This document shows, in pieces, positions 33,998 to 50,969 of a DNA stretch of 64,000 bases. Each line of letters opens with the position of its first letter. The first letter of the stretch is position 1. Location of the stretch: NCBI GenBank assembly GCA_030340625.1, contig JAOPHQ010002881.1, positions 1-64,000 on the forward strand, given 5' to 3'. The DNA is from Merluccius polli (Eukaryota; Chordata; Actinopteri; Gadiformes; Merlucciidae). The position numbers were made by a program, and so were the translations under genes. The notes below the pieces were generated by a model. That model was not told where the DNA came from and did no database searches. It saw only the letters and a list, made by a program, of their open reading frames with translations.

Positions 33998-35789
33998 GAA
34001 AGGAGACCAGACAGATTAAGCGATCTCAGTGGTGGTTCTTCCTATCCTCACTGTTGAAACGTTGCCCGTTGTGTTTTAGTGACGTACGACATCTCACCTC
34101 AGATGCTAAACATGAAAAACTACCCCGTAGTGCTGCGTCTAAAAAAAACAGATTAGCTTTCTAAAGCTGTAAAAAATAACATTAAAAGCATACCCAAACC
34201 AAGCCATAAACCGCATTTGTAAACCTTTGATCATGACAAGAACATACAGTATAACACTGCAGTTAAAACTGCCCATACCCATCAGACATCAGAAAGATTT
34301 CACTGGCCAGCATGAAATTGCCTGTGAAAACACCCCCAGGGGAAAACATTTGACCGTTCCTTCCAGCAGTTATTGGTCAATGCTTAAAAAGTGGAACAGG
34401 TTGTTCCAAAAGGCATACAGGTTTCAGGGTATTTACCAAAGTAGGATATAAGCAGATTAAAGATTTTGTTATGGAACATTTTGGTACCAGTCCAGAATCA
34501 GCAATCAGTCTCATTTCTGTCCGTCTGACCTTTACATTAAAACATAAAGTGAGTCAATGTTAGTTGTACTACAGTACTAGCCTTTCATGTCGAGGAAGGA
34601 ATTTGGGAGGTGAGTTAAAGCGAATTACAATACAACAAAGCAGTTTCTTTTTTCTTTTCTTTTTTTAATATTCCACTTGCAACTTACAAAGGGGTTATTT
34701 TAATAAGGAGGAATATACGCTTCTCATTAAACACACATTAGAGGTTGACTTGGAACACAGCTGGGAGATTTTAATGCCTCAACCTTCTAAATCTGTCTTT
34801 ATTAGTGAGTTATACATAATTATATACTTATTTATTACTTACTGCACACACACACACAAACACACACATACACACACATACAAACAAGCTGCTAATATGG
34901 AACAAAATAATAGCGCATTGACTCGTTCCAACAAAAAAGTAGGGAAATAAAAACACTTGAGTAACCCTAGACACTTGAAAAAGCCGCCAGCTCTGTTTGT
35001 TTTGGCACGTTTACCAGTAAGACACACACAACCAGTAAGACCATTAGCTAGACCCCTTCTCTCAGTCGTTTTCATGCTGGTAGTGCAAAGACCACACTAG
35101 CGCGCAACCATTCGGTGATGGCCACCACTCGCACTCTATCAACAGAGCATCGCAACATGGCTTCGCTTTCATGTATTATCTTATCGTATCCTCTCCCCAT
35201 CGGAAAAAGACTTGGCTTGTTGTGAAAAGAAGTGAAAAAATATTATCGCCATGGCACATAATCACGAGGGAGTCCCGCTCGCGGACACAGCTGGTGTGAA
35301 GCAGCTGTCGGACCCACTGTAGAGAGCGTTGGAGAGAGAGCCAGGCGATGTTCCTCCCACCACAGTCCACCACGATAAAGACCCCATTTCAGCTTCAATG
35401 TCTTGCCAGTGAATTATAATTGATCGCGTATGCCAAGAAGAAAACACACGATACAAACACAAACTCCCACTTGGAGGAATATCCACGCACACACACACAC
35501 ACGCACATACACACACACACACACACAAACACACAAACACTGAGGTAAACTCCCACACACACTTATCTCAGAAAATATGCAGGATTAGTAACAGCAGACA
35601 GAGTCAGTCAGAACTCACATATGACCACACACTTGCCGACCAGCCTGTGATCCCTCGCTGTGTTTGGGGTCAAATGGTCGTCAGACAGGATGTGACCTGC
35701 AGTAAACACTCTCAGACTCGTGTGTAGCCCAGACTTGTAGCTTAAAATGTCCCCCAGTCCTGTCAAGACAGAACAAACATCTAATAATA

Positions 35790-36240
35790 ATATTAATAAT
35801 TATTATTATAATAATAGCTTAGTTTGTATAGCGCTTCTCATCTGCAGAGGCAAATCTTCATGCGCTTCAAAGGGAAAAGGCTATGGTAAAAGAAAATGTA
35901 TAATAAATAAAAAAATTAAAGGGGGGGGGGGGAAGGGGGAGTACAACTGGGTCGCTATATAAAAGGGTTAAACAGATGGCTGGCCAGTAAAAAAGATTTT
36001 GAGGTGAAGAAACTGAAATAAACCTAAATGAATAAAAAAGTTAAAAAGGGGGAATAAAACAGGGGTGTGCCGCTATAAAAGGCTGAAAAGAAGGCCTGCC
36101 CATAAAAAAAGGGTTTTAAGGCCTGTTTTAAAAAGCTGGATGGACAGGGCAGCTCTGAGATAGTCCGGGATACTAGGGGACCAGAGGTGTGGGGAGAAAG
36201 AGCAGAAGGCTCGGTCTCCCTCTCTACAATTGAGTGTGAT
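35790..36240. repeat. Probable 3' part of a fish interspersed repeat
   Basis: TTTGTATAGCGCTTCTCATC, GCGCTTCAAAGG, GTTTTAAGGCCTGTTTTAAA and AGAAGGCTCGGTCTCCC are phrases I associate with dispersed fish repeats. The class is not certain. Confidence 0.45.
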
Positions 36241-37066
36241 TGAAGCCTACTCTCATCCGTGACTCGAACGACACTTTTACAAAAGCTGTGTCTTTATGGG
36301 TCTTCTTTATGTATACACACGGCTACGGTAGTGTATACACAATATTATATACTCATTCATTTAGTACGCTATAGCACAGAGGATGAGCAAGTGACTCAAT
36401 GTAAACAACATCAGCCCACGTTAGTACTCTGAGGTCTGCTAATGAACAGCGTCTGGCGCTGGGAGGGTCCAGGCTCTTCTCATGTGGGATAATAGCTCGG
36501 TGTTGGGAGGAAGCACCGAGGTCCATACGATCTGCTGAATCTGCCCTCCCTATCTTCAAAAGACATTTGAAGACCACCCCTCTTCGCAGAACGTCACATA
36601 AATCACATAGACTTCTGCGCTCTGTCCTGTGTCAGGGATAATGTCATTATTGCGAAATATACCGTAATGTACCGTAATTGACCAATTCAGTATTCAACAA
36701 AGCCGTGTAGTAATGTCCTATAGCTACTCTGCGCTATGTCCAATTGATTTATATGATGATGCAGCATTTGGTCGTTTTTTGTAGTTACTCCAATTTGAAT
36801 TGTGTGCTTTGAGTGTTCTCAGTCGCACTTTTAAGTTTGGATAAAAGCCTCTGCTAAATGGCTAACTGGCTATGTGATACATCTGTTTTACTTTTTCTGT
36901 CTCGTGAGGAGAAAGTGCAGCATGTTCTGCTCGAATTTGCATGGCATCGAGCCTCATGTGGTGTGTTAAGCTGTACAGCCGGTATAACACTGGTTGTTTT
37001 GTACCCAGGTAAAACCCAGAGAAAATTATAGAGGGGCTTAGTAAATGATGCACACGCACATGCACA

Positions 37067-37106
<40 letters not shown>

Positions 37107-37142
37107 TGCTCTCACAGAGGCTAGTCCAGTAGTGTAATTAAC

Positions 37143-37179
<37 letters not shown>

Positions 37180-38795
37180 TTCAAGTCAGAGCTACGAGTA
37201 TGTTACGCTACAGCCCCCTGAGAGCGGACTTAAGGCGTCATTATCGCTCAGCTCCTACTGTCTGGGAGTTTTCATTCAGCCCTTAATATATCATGTGAGG
37301 TATTTCCCCTGCTTTTAGATTGTTTTCCCCCCCACTACTGCGTGCCAGTATGAAAGGCAAATATTGACTTTGCCGATGTGTCCGGTGGTGGACCACATCA
37401 TTGAGGTTGTTTGCCAGAAGGAACTGGCAGATAGCCAACATGTATAGCAACCGTGCCTGTCTGGCTCATCCACTTAAAGAATTGGAGATGCGCTACTATT
37501 TCTTAGCTTAAATTTCGCAGGGCGGCGGCGAGTATCCAAACCAGACCGTCCAAGGAAATCAGATAATGACCCCAGCGTGATTTGAGAGCTATCCTTGTGC
37601 GGCTTAATATACTAATGTCAACAATGGAGGATAGAGATGAGAGAACCACATGTTGAAGCCAAACACGTCTTAGCCATGAGGGTAATTTAGTGACGTTTCA
37701 GTGTATTTTCTTTCCAGGAATGCAATATATCACAGAAGAGAAGTTAAATATGCTCTCTCTTGATATTCCAATCTATCCACACAACATGAATATGAAAAAG
37801 TATTTTATGGACCAAAAATGAAGACCAACATTTGTAATGGATGTAGTTGTTCTGCTACTTCAGAACCTCGAGGTACAGAGACTTAAGGTTTAATATGCAC
37901 AGTGTTACTCCGAAACTTCTTGAGGAAAAAAAAGAGGAGCAGAAAATGATTTGTACATAGTGGGAGACGTCAGGCCATAACAAATCAAAGCTGTTGTTTG
38001 TTGACGTATCCCCGGTGTGTTCCCCCAACACGTTGTACAAGACACACTAGAGAGCAGCCAGGATACACTCATCCGTTCATTAGGGTAGACGTCCTCAGGA
38101 GAAAGTGAAAGCGCCACTGTGAATAACCTTTTGAATACCGCCCGTTAATGACAGCCTGTATTAAATCAGACACGGTTCCCCTACACAGACAGCACATGTA
38201 AACAACTAAAAGCCAAACAAACACACAAACATTTCCTCGAAAGGTTAGATCCGTCGCATGGTAACCGCTCTGGCCCAATGTGTCCCACGCACAGCGACAG
38301 ACAGGCAGACGCATCTGTGTGATTCAGAAACGACAGCAGCAGTGGCGGCGGCGGCGGCGGCCACCACAACACTGCAGGAGACAGCGCTGTCATTTTGTGA
38401 AGCAATAATCATCCTGACACTTTTGCTGTAGATCGTGTCTCTGCGTTCCTGCGGTTTTAAGATGCCATTGATCCCTGTCAGGAATTTCCCCCTCCCCAAC
38501 ACCGCCTCCTCCCTTGGCCCACATACTGCGTCTCTGGGCTCGGCGCCCAGGGGATGGCAAAAAGTTCAAGCACACCAAATTAGGAATCTACGAGTTATGT
38601 CTCTTTTTATTTGTCCATACTTTATGTGACTTAGCGCCATGCGGTCCTCCTGTTTTGGGGCTCGGAGTCAGGAGTCAAAGTGAGCTGTCTAGCTGTTTAT
38701 ATCATGCTAGCTGTCCCCGGGCTCCTAAAGGCCTAATGAGGATGTATGCCTTGCGACCGTTGACTCTGTGTGTGCGGGTGTGTGTTGTTTTGTTA

Positions 38796-39010
38796 ATGGT
38801 AAATGGTAAATGGACTGCATTTATATAGTGTATATATATATATATATACTGTATATATATATACCATGCAAGGCAACAACCAGCACATCCGGAGCAGTGT
38901 TTGGGTGCCTTGCCTCCACACTGAGCTAGGAGGAAGCCCAGGGATCGCACCAGCAACCTTCTGGTTGCCCGACAACCTGCTCCTCCTGAGCGACTGCGGC
39001 CACCATTGAT
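38796..39010. repeat. Fragment of a TGGTAAATGGACTGCATTTA dispersed repeat with AT microsatellite
   Basis: GGTAAATGGACTGCATTTAT starts the block, then (TA)n, then GATCGCACCAGCAACCTTCT and GAGCGACTGCGGCCACC. The phrase AAATGCAGTCCATTTACC at about 56888-56907 is the reverse complement of its first part. Confidence 0.55.
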
Positions 39011-40783
39011 GTGCTTGCGTCTCGGGTGTGTCGGTCATTCAACCTGGGGGAGGGGGGGGCTGGTTGTATGATACATATGATCCGGCCGACTGCCTGTAGA
39101 ACCTGTGTGGAAGCTTTAAACCCTTTATTTGACACAAAGACGGGACATATTGTTCAACACGCCTCGCATGAATAGGTGTTCGAGAGTAAGACCCATGAAT
39201 AGGAGAACTGTTGGGAGAAGTGCTGCAGACCAATATGGGGATATTATATTCCTCGCAGACGCATCACTTTGCCAGGAAAACAAGAGAAGAAGAAGAAGTA
39301 GAAGATCCATGTTGTTTTCTTTTCAGCGTCTCTTTGTTCTGCGGGGAATTGATTAGCAGGGGAGGGCAACTCATCGGTTGACATCAGAGACCATTGTTTA
39401 GTAGTTCCCAGAGTTGGCTACAGGTTGCATTCCCTGAAAATGATTTATATGTGAACTCTGGGTTGTAATCTCACCTCCTCAGCTCCAGGAGGTTGCGTTT
39501 AACCGCCCCTCCATGAGGAGTCGATGGAGGGTTTGAATTAATAAGAGATAAGCTCAAGGAGATCAGCCTATGGCCAAGGGAGACGTGCCTCAAAAGGGAG
39601 GTACTGGACTCGCATTTGTAATTTTCCTTCCAAAATGTGTCCTGGGAGGTCACTCTGGAGACACTGTGTTCTCTTGACATGTTTGTTGTTCAAAAAGTGA
39701 AACTGGAAAAAATGGTTTCTACATGTCAGCCTGTCAGAACCACAGTTTCTTTACTGTTGCGAACAAAGAACCAAACAGATTTAAAACATGTTGGCGTATT
39801 GTCCAACCGCGTGAAAGCCGTGTCCATCGTGTCTGGTCTGGTCCTTCTGTGTGACGCTTTTCAACTGCCAAATAATGCTCTAATAAAGCCGTTTATGGTC
39901 TCGCATGACATTGCTGGCATGAATCCTCGACACTTTTCAATCAACCGCAGAAGTCCAAAATTGAAACAATGCTGTAAGCTTGACTGCAACATGTGTGTGC
40001 ATTTAGTCTCACAAGAGGAGTGAGCTGCACACCGCAACGAAGACTCTCATCGGTGGACAGGACACACATGCTAGTTCTCGATACTCCACCACTGCCTTGC
40101 CACACTGGTTGGGAAAAATAGTTGAATTCATGTTCATATTTATATTCCTGGAACAGGTTACAGCAACTACTACTATTTTGATTTGCTTCATTATTGGTTG
40201 TATGCATTAGTCCACATAATGCAAGTTCTTGCTTCATTTCAATACATATTTTTTTTACAAATAATGCAATTACCTGTCCGATTTTTATGAGCCTGTATCT
40301 GCTGTGCGTGAAATATTACAAAGTTTACTCATAACATATCCCAGTAATAATATGTTTATGTTCATGGTTCATAATCATTCCCTACAACTTTAGGTTGGTG
40401 TGCTTTGAATTTCTCTTGTTGGTGTCTGAGTGTGTCTTAGCCCCAACGAGGATGTGAACTGCTGCTCCAGCAACTCTAGTTGTGGGAAAAAGCATATTTT
40501 TCTTGTGTGTCTTCGGCTGTCATAAAGTTCTTCAACGACTTGAAGTTCTTCAAGACAGCCGTGGCAGCTCCTCTAAGCTCCCTGGAGACGTCCGGACAGG
40601 AAGAGGGAGAACACAGTTAGACCCCCTCCCAGTGGAGGGAAGGTGGACTGAACCACCTCAGTAAACCCAGTCCCTGGACTCAAGCTGTCGACCCTTCACC
40701 CCAACCCCTCCACTGAATCTCCAGCCGTGCCAGCGCCGGTCCTCCTGTCCATCACAACGCACAACTTCATCTCCAGCCTGTCT

Positions 40784-40784
<1 letters not shown>

Positions 40785-40827
<43 letters not shown>

Positions 40828-41215
40828 TTATATGCATCTACACACACATGCATATGCCCCCCTCCACACACACACACACACATGTGCATACACACACATG
40901 CACATTCTCACACATACACACATGCATACGCATGTGTGCATCTACCGACATGCATACGCCCCCCTCCACACACACACACACAGACACACACACGTGCATA
41001 CACACACACACATACACACAGACACGTGCATACACACGTGTGCATCTACACACATGCATACGCCCCCCTCCACACACACACGCACACACACATATGCATC
41101 TACACACACACATGTGCAAACACATGTACGCATCTACACGCACACACACACATAAATGCATGCATGCAGCCTCTGTTCCACATACACACACGCACACACA
41201 CACACACGAACACAG
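40785..41215. repeat. CA-rich minisatellite, about 100-bp period
   Basis: Three units containing CATGCATACGCCCCCCTCC separated by (CA)n and TGTGCATCTACACACATGC variants. Confidence 0.85.
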
Positions 41216-43237
<2,022 letters not shown>

Positions 43238-43319
43238 GTGTGTGTGTGAGAGTGTGTGTGCGCACGCGTGCGAGTGTATGTGTGCGTGCGTGTGTGTGTG
43301 TGTGTGTGTGCGAGAGAGA

Positions 43320-45742
43320 GAACGTGTCTGTGTATGTGTGTGAGGTCATCGTTGCAATATTGATTACAAGGTAATACACAAGTAAAGAAAACACACACTC
43401 ACACACACACACACACACACACAGCGTGTTGTATAGAGTTACAGGAGCATATCCTGCTGGTATAACCCAAGTGTGTGGCTAGTGTGTGGGAAGGCCAGTT
43501 AAGGTTGCAGTCCTTTGTCACCATGTTCAGACTCAATCGAATATTTCATCCATCAGTCTATGGCGAAGGCAGCAGGTATGACTTTACAGACCCGGTCTGA
43601 CAGCTCAGCCCAAAACTCTGAGGGTTTTTTTTTTGACATAGGTCAACCAAACCCCATATTTTCTACTGCAGACGGCTGAGTACTGGTTCGGGTACTGAGG
43701 TACTTACCAAGGTTTATGAGCACACATCACATTGGTGTCCGTTACCAATATTTTCTCTCTTATTTTGCTGCCTGTAAACATTATTTAATACTAAGGCGAC
43801 ACTGTGAGGGGAGATACGCGTGGAGTATTTATGTGTTTTATTCATCCGCACCCAGCTGTGAGATTGTTCTCCACATTCCCCTGAGGTTCCCGTGAGGATT
43901 TGTCACTCTCTGCTTAACTCTTCCCTGTGAGAGAGAGAGGGGATTTGGGCTGGGTTTTGTTTTTTTCCTCCTTAGAATGGGTGCTTGTTTGTCCCAGCGC
44001 TAAAAAAATAAAAAAGCTGGCCAATATATGCTTACACACAGAATGTCGTGCAGCAAAATATTTTTCCACCTATTTTTTGACACTGTTTTTTCATTGTAGG
44101 GGGTTTCCACTGGAAACGGGAGATTCGTATTCGGCAAAAAATAATATTCCCACTATCTCGCAATAGCCCTGTCAACTGCTTGTCATTTCCTTGGCTCCGA
44201 GCCACAGGGGCCTTTGATTTTGCGTCGGGCCTCAGTCACTTTTTCAAGGGGCGAAGCTGTGGCTATTGATACCGGGACAGGACGCCCTGTGTTCAGGGAA
44301 TTAGACAGATAGAGAGTTCGAAATATGCAGATCGTCGGGGCAGATGACCTCCCCTGCCCTACGGTATCGAATATCATATGGTGAATAGTATCTTCTCTCA
44401 TGCTTCCTCAACTCGGCACGCCACACAACGCCAGGGTCCAAAAGTGGAATGGCGGAAAAAAAAAAAAAAAAAAAAAAAAAGCACACATTACACTTCAGAG
44501 ATTCACGAATTTGAAGTGGAGCTATTTTAAGCTGAAGTGTGTCTCCTGCTTCAGTTTAAGTTGTGTGACTGCACAACTCAAAGCCTAGTTATGGCGGTAC
44601 TGGCGGCACTGACAACTTGAGGCGATATGAGCAGAAACTGATACAGTGGGTGGATGGAAACCACGGGGGGGGGGGGGGGGGGGGGGGGAGAGGGGTCCCT
44701 TAAAATGTGTGGCTTCCGAAAAAATCTCCTATTCATCACTTGAGGCCAGAGGGGAACACAATCTCTCGCATGTTTTCATTCGGTCAATTGTGCTGGCGAA
44801 TGTTGAGATTGGGTGTCGGATATACTAAGGCGTGTCACCTCTGCCCCCCCCCCCCCCCCCCCACATTCCCCCCAACTCACACACACACACACACACACAT
44901 CACCTCAAAGCAGCCCCCCCCCCACCCACCCCCACCTCCCCCGCCACACGGAAACTATGACTTCCTCCCCCCATTCATCTCACTCCAATTTTGTTTTATT
45001 TCTCCAAACTCATTTGTCAAACAATGCGGCGGTGAATCGAGCCCTGTGAGAGCCAGCCGGTCTAGGAAGAGCGAGACGGTAGCAAACCAAATCTGCCCTT
45101 TTATCATAAGCAAAGAGGGAGCGTGACACAAATGGCATTGTGGGTAATCTCAAAGAACCTGTAAACACAGAATGGAGAACGGCAATGAATCACACGATTG
45201 ACCCTTGACACAGCCCCCCTCCAACACCCCCCCCACAGTGTAAATCTATGCATTTCAAGTTTCAGCGCCAGTGTTTTTTTTTTCTTTTCTTTTCGGTTGC
45301 CCGCAATGCACATGCGGCGCGGGTTCAAGTGAAGTTCAGCCCCGTGTTTTGTCGTACGCCTGCGTGTCTCTGTGGATGTTTGTTCTCTCCGATGGCATCT
45401 TATCACACACACACACGCCGAGAACCCAGCCGGTATATCACACCGCGCTGCAGGCTAGTGTGGGCTTGCAGGGCAACGCAGCAGCCAACTATATGGGAGG
45501 CTGGCGGAGCGACTGCAGTGGACTTTGGGTGGTGGCAGATACCAGAGTGTCTGTCAGTATGGGAGTATGGGCCGCTGTCCGACTTAGGAGGCCTAGGAGA
45601 GAGAGACGGAGACGGTCCATCCCTCAGCTTCTAGACAGGACACCGTGAAGTGTGGGGTGAAATGTTGACACCCGCTGTCGCCTCGGGGTGTTTATCTGTG
45701 TGCGTGTGTGTGCGTGTGCGTGTGTGTGTGTGTGTGTGTTAG

Positions 45743-45786
<44 letters not shown>

Positions 45787-45833
45787 TCCCTGTAAGTGAT
45801 AGCCACGCTTGTCCAACAATCTGTCTTCTTCTA
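43320..45833. other. Non-coding, homopolymer-rich stretch
   Basis: No gene recognised. A run near 44457-44480, G run near 44665-44688, C runs near 44845-44862 and 44913, (GT)n and (GA)n near 45715-45782. Confidence 0.55.
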
Positions 45834-46005
45834 GAGAGAAAGACAGAGAGACAGAGAGAGAGACAGAGAGAGAGAGAAGGGTGGCAGTTTGAGACAAGAA
45901 AGTAAAAGAAGGGAATTTTGTGCTTTCCTCAGGAGGGTAAACAGTGACATTAATATGCTGGGGATGTGTACTATGGTGCGACTTTGAGGAGCAATGTGAA
46001 TATAT
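45834..46005 (+). repeat. Left arm of a large inverted duplication
   Basis: From AGAGAGAAAGACAGAGAG through GGGTGGCAGTTTGAGACAAG to AGGAGCAATGTGAATAT. Its reverse complement recurs at 46855-47140. Confidence 0.85.
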
Positions 46006-46854
46006 AAGATATTTGAGACAAAACCAAAACAGGACTTTGTTAAATCTGTACATAACAGTGATGATTATAATCTGAATTTAAGTTATGTCTTGTACCTTTA
46101 TATGTGCACTGCATTGTCCTGGGTAAGAGTTACTAGAATTGTCTTGTCAGTTTTGCTTGTGTGTGTTGTGTTAGTGTTAGTGTCGTGTTATGAATGGCCA
46201 CACAAACACGGATGTTTATGTGAATAGTTGGAGATGCCATGTGTGTGTGTGTGTGTGTGCGCCTGCGTGTGTGTATCTCCTCTTGTGTGCGTTGGCACGT
46301 CCAACCAATAAGAAAAGGCATGTGCAACAACAACAAAAGTTTTATTAAGACATAAACTTGTGTTGTTATTATTGGGGTGAGATTCTGGCATACGGTTGTC
46401 ATGTGGACCAGCTTAAAAAACCATTCGACGAGGCTAGCCTGCCTTTGTTCTGACAATATATTTTTTTGGGGTACAGGGTTAGATTCAGGTTGCAAACCAT
46501 AACAATGGCAGGGGGGTCCTTGTAGATGTGTATCCGTTCTAAGTGTCCCTGGCTTGAAAACGAGAGCCCCTGCCTTATTAGAGGACATTATGTCAGCTCA
46601 AAGCGTCCTCCACCGTCCCCTTAACTGAGAGTGAACTTCAGCCGAGACACTCAAAGGCCCTCCTTCGGTCTGTTGATACCCTCCTCCCCCCTTAACGTTC
46701 ACTTTCAGCTACCTAGCAAGGTGTCATTATGCGGGGGGGGGGGGGGGGGGTTGCATGGCAGAGTGCACCAGGTACTTCTAAGTACTTATGATGTGTGAAG
46801 TTGAAAGGTGCGATCATCTGACAAAAGGGAAATGGTATCATTATAGAATCGTAC

Positions 46855-46976
46855 ATATTCACATTGCTCCTCAAAGTCAGACCATAGTAAACATCCCAGC
46901 ATATTAATGTCACTGTTTACCCTCCTGAGAAAAGCACAACATTCCCTTCTTCTACTTTCTTGTCTCTAACTGCCAC

Positions 46977-47075
<99 letters not shown>

Positions 47076-47140
47076 TGTCTCTCTCTCTGTCTCTCTCTCT
47101 CTTTCTCTCTTTCTCTCTCTCTCTCTCTGTCTTTCTCTCT
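46855..47140 (-). repeat. Right arm of the large inverted duplication
   Basis: ATATTCACATTGCTCCTCAA, AACATCCCAGCATATTAATG, GTTTACCCTCCTGAG and CTGCCACC(A)TTCTCTCT mirror the left arm with few changes. The (CT)n part is longer here, so the microsatellite grew after duplication. Confidence 0.85.
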
Positions 47141-47142
47141 CA

Positions 47143-48392
47143 AAGAAGTATCATCATTGACTCACGCCATGGTGCGTGTGTGGTCTCTAATACGCACCTC
47201 TGTCTCTGCCTACAAGTAATACATCCACTGAAAAGGAAATGCATTCAATGTACCGGCGGTCACATAGCAATAACATGAGTGACGTGAGGGATGTGACTGT
47301 GGTTGTCGCATGCAAAACAAAGGGAAAAGAAAATCAGAGAGGAAGGAAAGGAGTGAATGAGATTGAGAGGGGAGAGGGGAGAGGGGAGGAGAGGGGAGAG
47401 GGGAGAGGGGAGAGGGAGAGGGTGTGTGGTTTAGCGGATGTACTGTTCCTTTAGTAAACCTAAAGCAGCTGTTTTCGCTCCTCAAACACTTTTTGAACGT
47501 TTTATCGTCGGCGGCGACGTGAACAGCAGCCAGTGGAGCGAATGGATGTAGGATGCATTAAGTTGGATGCGCGCTGTCTAAACACCGGGTCCACGGCCCC
47601 GGCTCGTAGCGAGCGCGTAAATCACTCCCAAACCTATTAGGGCCGTTCGCAGTCATCTGTGTCCTGCCCAAACACACCCAAACACAGTCTAGCGAGGGTT
47701 TCTTCCTAGATGTGGTTTACCTTTTAAACGCATGGCGTCAGATTTGTTTATCCACTGGAATTGAACGGCTTTGAAGTGGATACTTTGCTTTTAATTCATA
47801 CTACTGAATCTGACTAATATTATTATTGTATGTTATTATAATCTCCTGATTGTGTTGCTGATGAAGTCGTAATGAATGCTGCATTGCCATGCTTCACCCA
47901 TAGTATCTATAATACCATTGACCATGTAGAAAACATATTAATACTGATTATGTGTTTCATAATCATGTTTGTTCTTGGTGTGATAATAACGGATACTTGG
48001 GGCTGCAGGTAATACCTGTCTGCACCGTAATGCAGGTAATACCTGTCTGTTTGTTATAGCCTTGTCTATGTCTATGACTGAGTATACAAAATGTACGACA
48101 TTTAAGCGAGGCTATTATATGGTCGATACGGCACTTAACTTTGAAAAATGCAGAGCCTTGAGAAGAACATCCTCAAACATTGACACATGAACTTTGCTAA
48201 TGTATTATGTATGTGTCGTATTCATGAGGTCCTTCATCAGGCGGTGTCTGTCAAAGGTTAATCAAGGGGTTTAAAGTGCATCCAAATGCATGTTAGGTGT
48301 ACATGCACCCCATTCTCTTCTCATCTCTCTTTCTCTTTCAACTAAACATCTGTCCAACATCTGCCTGGGAGAGTGGACCTATACCCTCCTCT

Positions 48393-48447
<55 letters not shown>

Positions 48448-49881
48448 AGAGGGACAGAGAAAGAGAGAGAGAGAGAGAGAGAGAGCTCCTTCAAGTTTGT
48501 ACTGAAAACCTCCAGCGAGAGCACAAGCAGCTGCTTCTTCCCTGTTTCTCCCTCATTAATAATTAATTTTCCACAAAACGCTGCATGGAACCAAGTTTCA
48601 CTGAAGCAAGTGCAAACTTGATTGGAGAGGGTGAACTTTTTCAGTTAGTGCTTGGAAGCGAACCATATATAATGAGTCATAGTGATAATTACGCGTGCCT
48701 GCAATGTGTGCGTTGGCAGCACAGTTCACTCCACAGTTCACAGTTCACAGCACTTTCCGAATGTTGTGGAAGGTTATCAGTTCCACAAGGCAGGCCATGC
48801 AGTGTACAATAATCCAACTAAATCAAACTGAATGAGGCGATGCTTCCCAGCTGGACCACCATAGGTCCATTATACACGCCCTGATAAAAGCTAGGATTCC
48901 CGAAGACAACAAGGCATCAAAACGCTGTTTTTTGATGTTTCTGTAGCCTGCAGTCATTGATACACATAGACTATTATAAATTATACATAATAAATACTTT
49001 TGTGGTGATAATTCATACAAGCCTGCATTAGATCAGATGGATTCCCCCCAGGGGGGAATTCTGGTTGTAACAGCAGCACACAAAAATATATCAATAAAAT
49101 ATATATAATAAAATAAAAAATATTGATATAAAAAGTATGTAATAATACAGATATTAATACAATCACAACATACAAATAAAGTAAAATAGGAAATACATTC
49201 ACAGTATCTGTAATTACAATATGATATGTCATAGTAATACATGGTATGTATTCAAGTATTGAAGTGCAGTGCAACTGAAAGAAACCCTGTTAAGAATTGA
49301 ACATTCTCCAATCTGACTCATGTTTAACAATTCCCTGTATTTTCCCCCCCTGGATGGCAGATGCATCTTCGTGGAGATAATGGATAAAATGGGTACAGTG
49401 TGTCTGTACTGTGTCTGTTGTCAGATGAGCTACTGAGAACATAAATGCTTCAGAAACTAACTAGCATTACTGACAGACTGCAGAATTGCCGCCCCCCCAC
49501 CTTGCACTACCATGAGGTTTCTTTGCTTGGCTGCAGTGTCAGCAACAGTCTGCTGCTCCACGAGCCCCCAGGAAGCACCGCAATATTACATTGGGAAAAT
49601 GTGGGTTAAAGCTGAGAAATGATGAACAGATATACAATTCTGGGCTGTTTGGGCAGCAGGACTGTGCGTAACCCTCTGATTTAGGAATCCTAAAGTCTGC
49701 TCTTTTATCGCCAGCCGGCATTGCAAATCCATTTAGTTTTGGATTCATCTTTGAATCAATTTAGAAACAGGCAGTGTCTCTTGTGGATTTGAACGTGAAC
49801 ATATGATTCACTGCTCTGTGAGGAATTTCAACTGACATGTATTTTGTCTAATGTGAATGCCAGATATTAATGTGGTGCAAC

Positions 49882-49953
<72 letters not shown>

Positions 49954-50661
49954 ACATGTGTGTGTGGGTGTGGGTATGTGCGCATGTGTGTGTGGGTGTG
50001 TGCAAGGAGCAGAACATTTTGAAGAAACCCTAATTGATTTTGATGTTAAAGTGAAACCCCATGTGTACTCTATGCTCTGCTAAAGCCTTGGCCTCGGTAC
50101 GGGGCTCCAGCTCTAAACTGTAGGACACCTCAAGGTCACAGCCTAAGCTAGGAGCCTGGAACAACACAAGACAGCACCTTTACGTTTGTTTGAGTCTGGC
50201 TGAGTGAACATAATGTTGTCTGGGCCCCAGGAGGACCCGCAGAAGCCTGCTCTGTTTTATGTTAGGCATTTTAGGGATTGAAAATACATGCTTTCAGATC
50301 TTCTCTTTTTGTTGAAATACCAACGAGATGACGGCATGACGGTGAATCGTGTTTGACAAGTACCAAAGAAATCAGCATGGCACAATTATACATTTTTTTA
50401 TTTAATATGCAAAAAAAAAAAAACACATGTTAAACATTTATAAACCCTCGGAATGCCTCTGGATAAAACATGCAATTCTGTCTTCATTCTGTTGCTAATC
50501 TTCATGCAGAATCTCTTCAGTATGGAGGGATACACATGTAACCAATAAAAAGGTATATATTAAACACATAAACATACCTTTTACCAGACATCAAATGAAC
50601 TGCATGTCACAATATTTATAACAAGTCAAACATTACACACTCACACACACACGCACACGCA

Positions 50662-50705
<44 letters not shown>

Positions 50706-50969
50706 GAGTTGTGTTTTTAGTATTTGGTCTTTAAGAAACGGTTGGTTTGTATCACAGCTGCTGCCTAACATGGAGGCTGCTGCTGGTTAGTGATTATTGC
50801 TCATAAAGGCTAAGTTGATTGCACCGACTTCACAGCGGGGGAATTTGTACCCGGTGAACATATGTCTCGCTATATGTAGAAGTTGCGGTGATGGTTAGCC
50901 AGCGACTTACTCCGTAACGCTGGAGATCAGTATTCCTAGCGGGACGAGGAGACAATGGATCCTTCACAT
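47143..50969. other. Non-coding stretch downstream of ackr3
   Basis: No gene recognised. GA runs at 48398-48480, (GT)n at 49884-49951, (CA)n at 50662-50701, AT-rich 49080-49220, and a short direct repeat GCAGGTAATACCTGTCTG at about 48005 and 48031. Confidence 0.55.

Larger units (their letters stand above)
34000..40726. other. Long non-coding stretch
   Basis: No gene recognised on either strand. Holds CA tracts (34850, 35490-35540, 37069-37099), GA at 37144-37177, a GGC run near 38345, and repeat fragments at 35790-36240 and 38796-39010. The sequence around 37180-37400 is unique-looking and could be regulatory. Confidence 0.55.
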
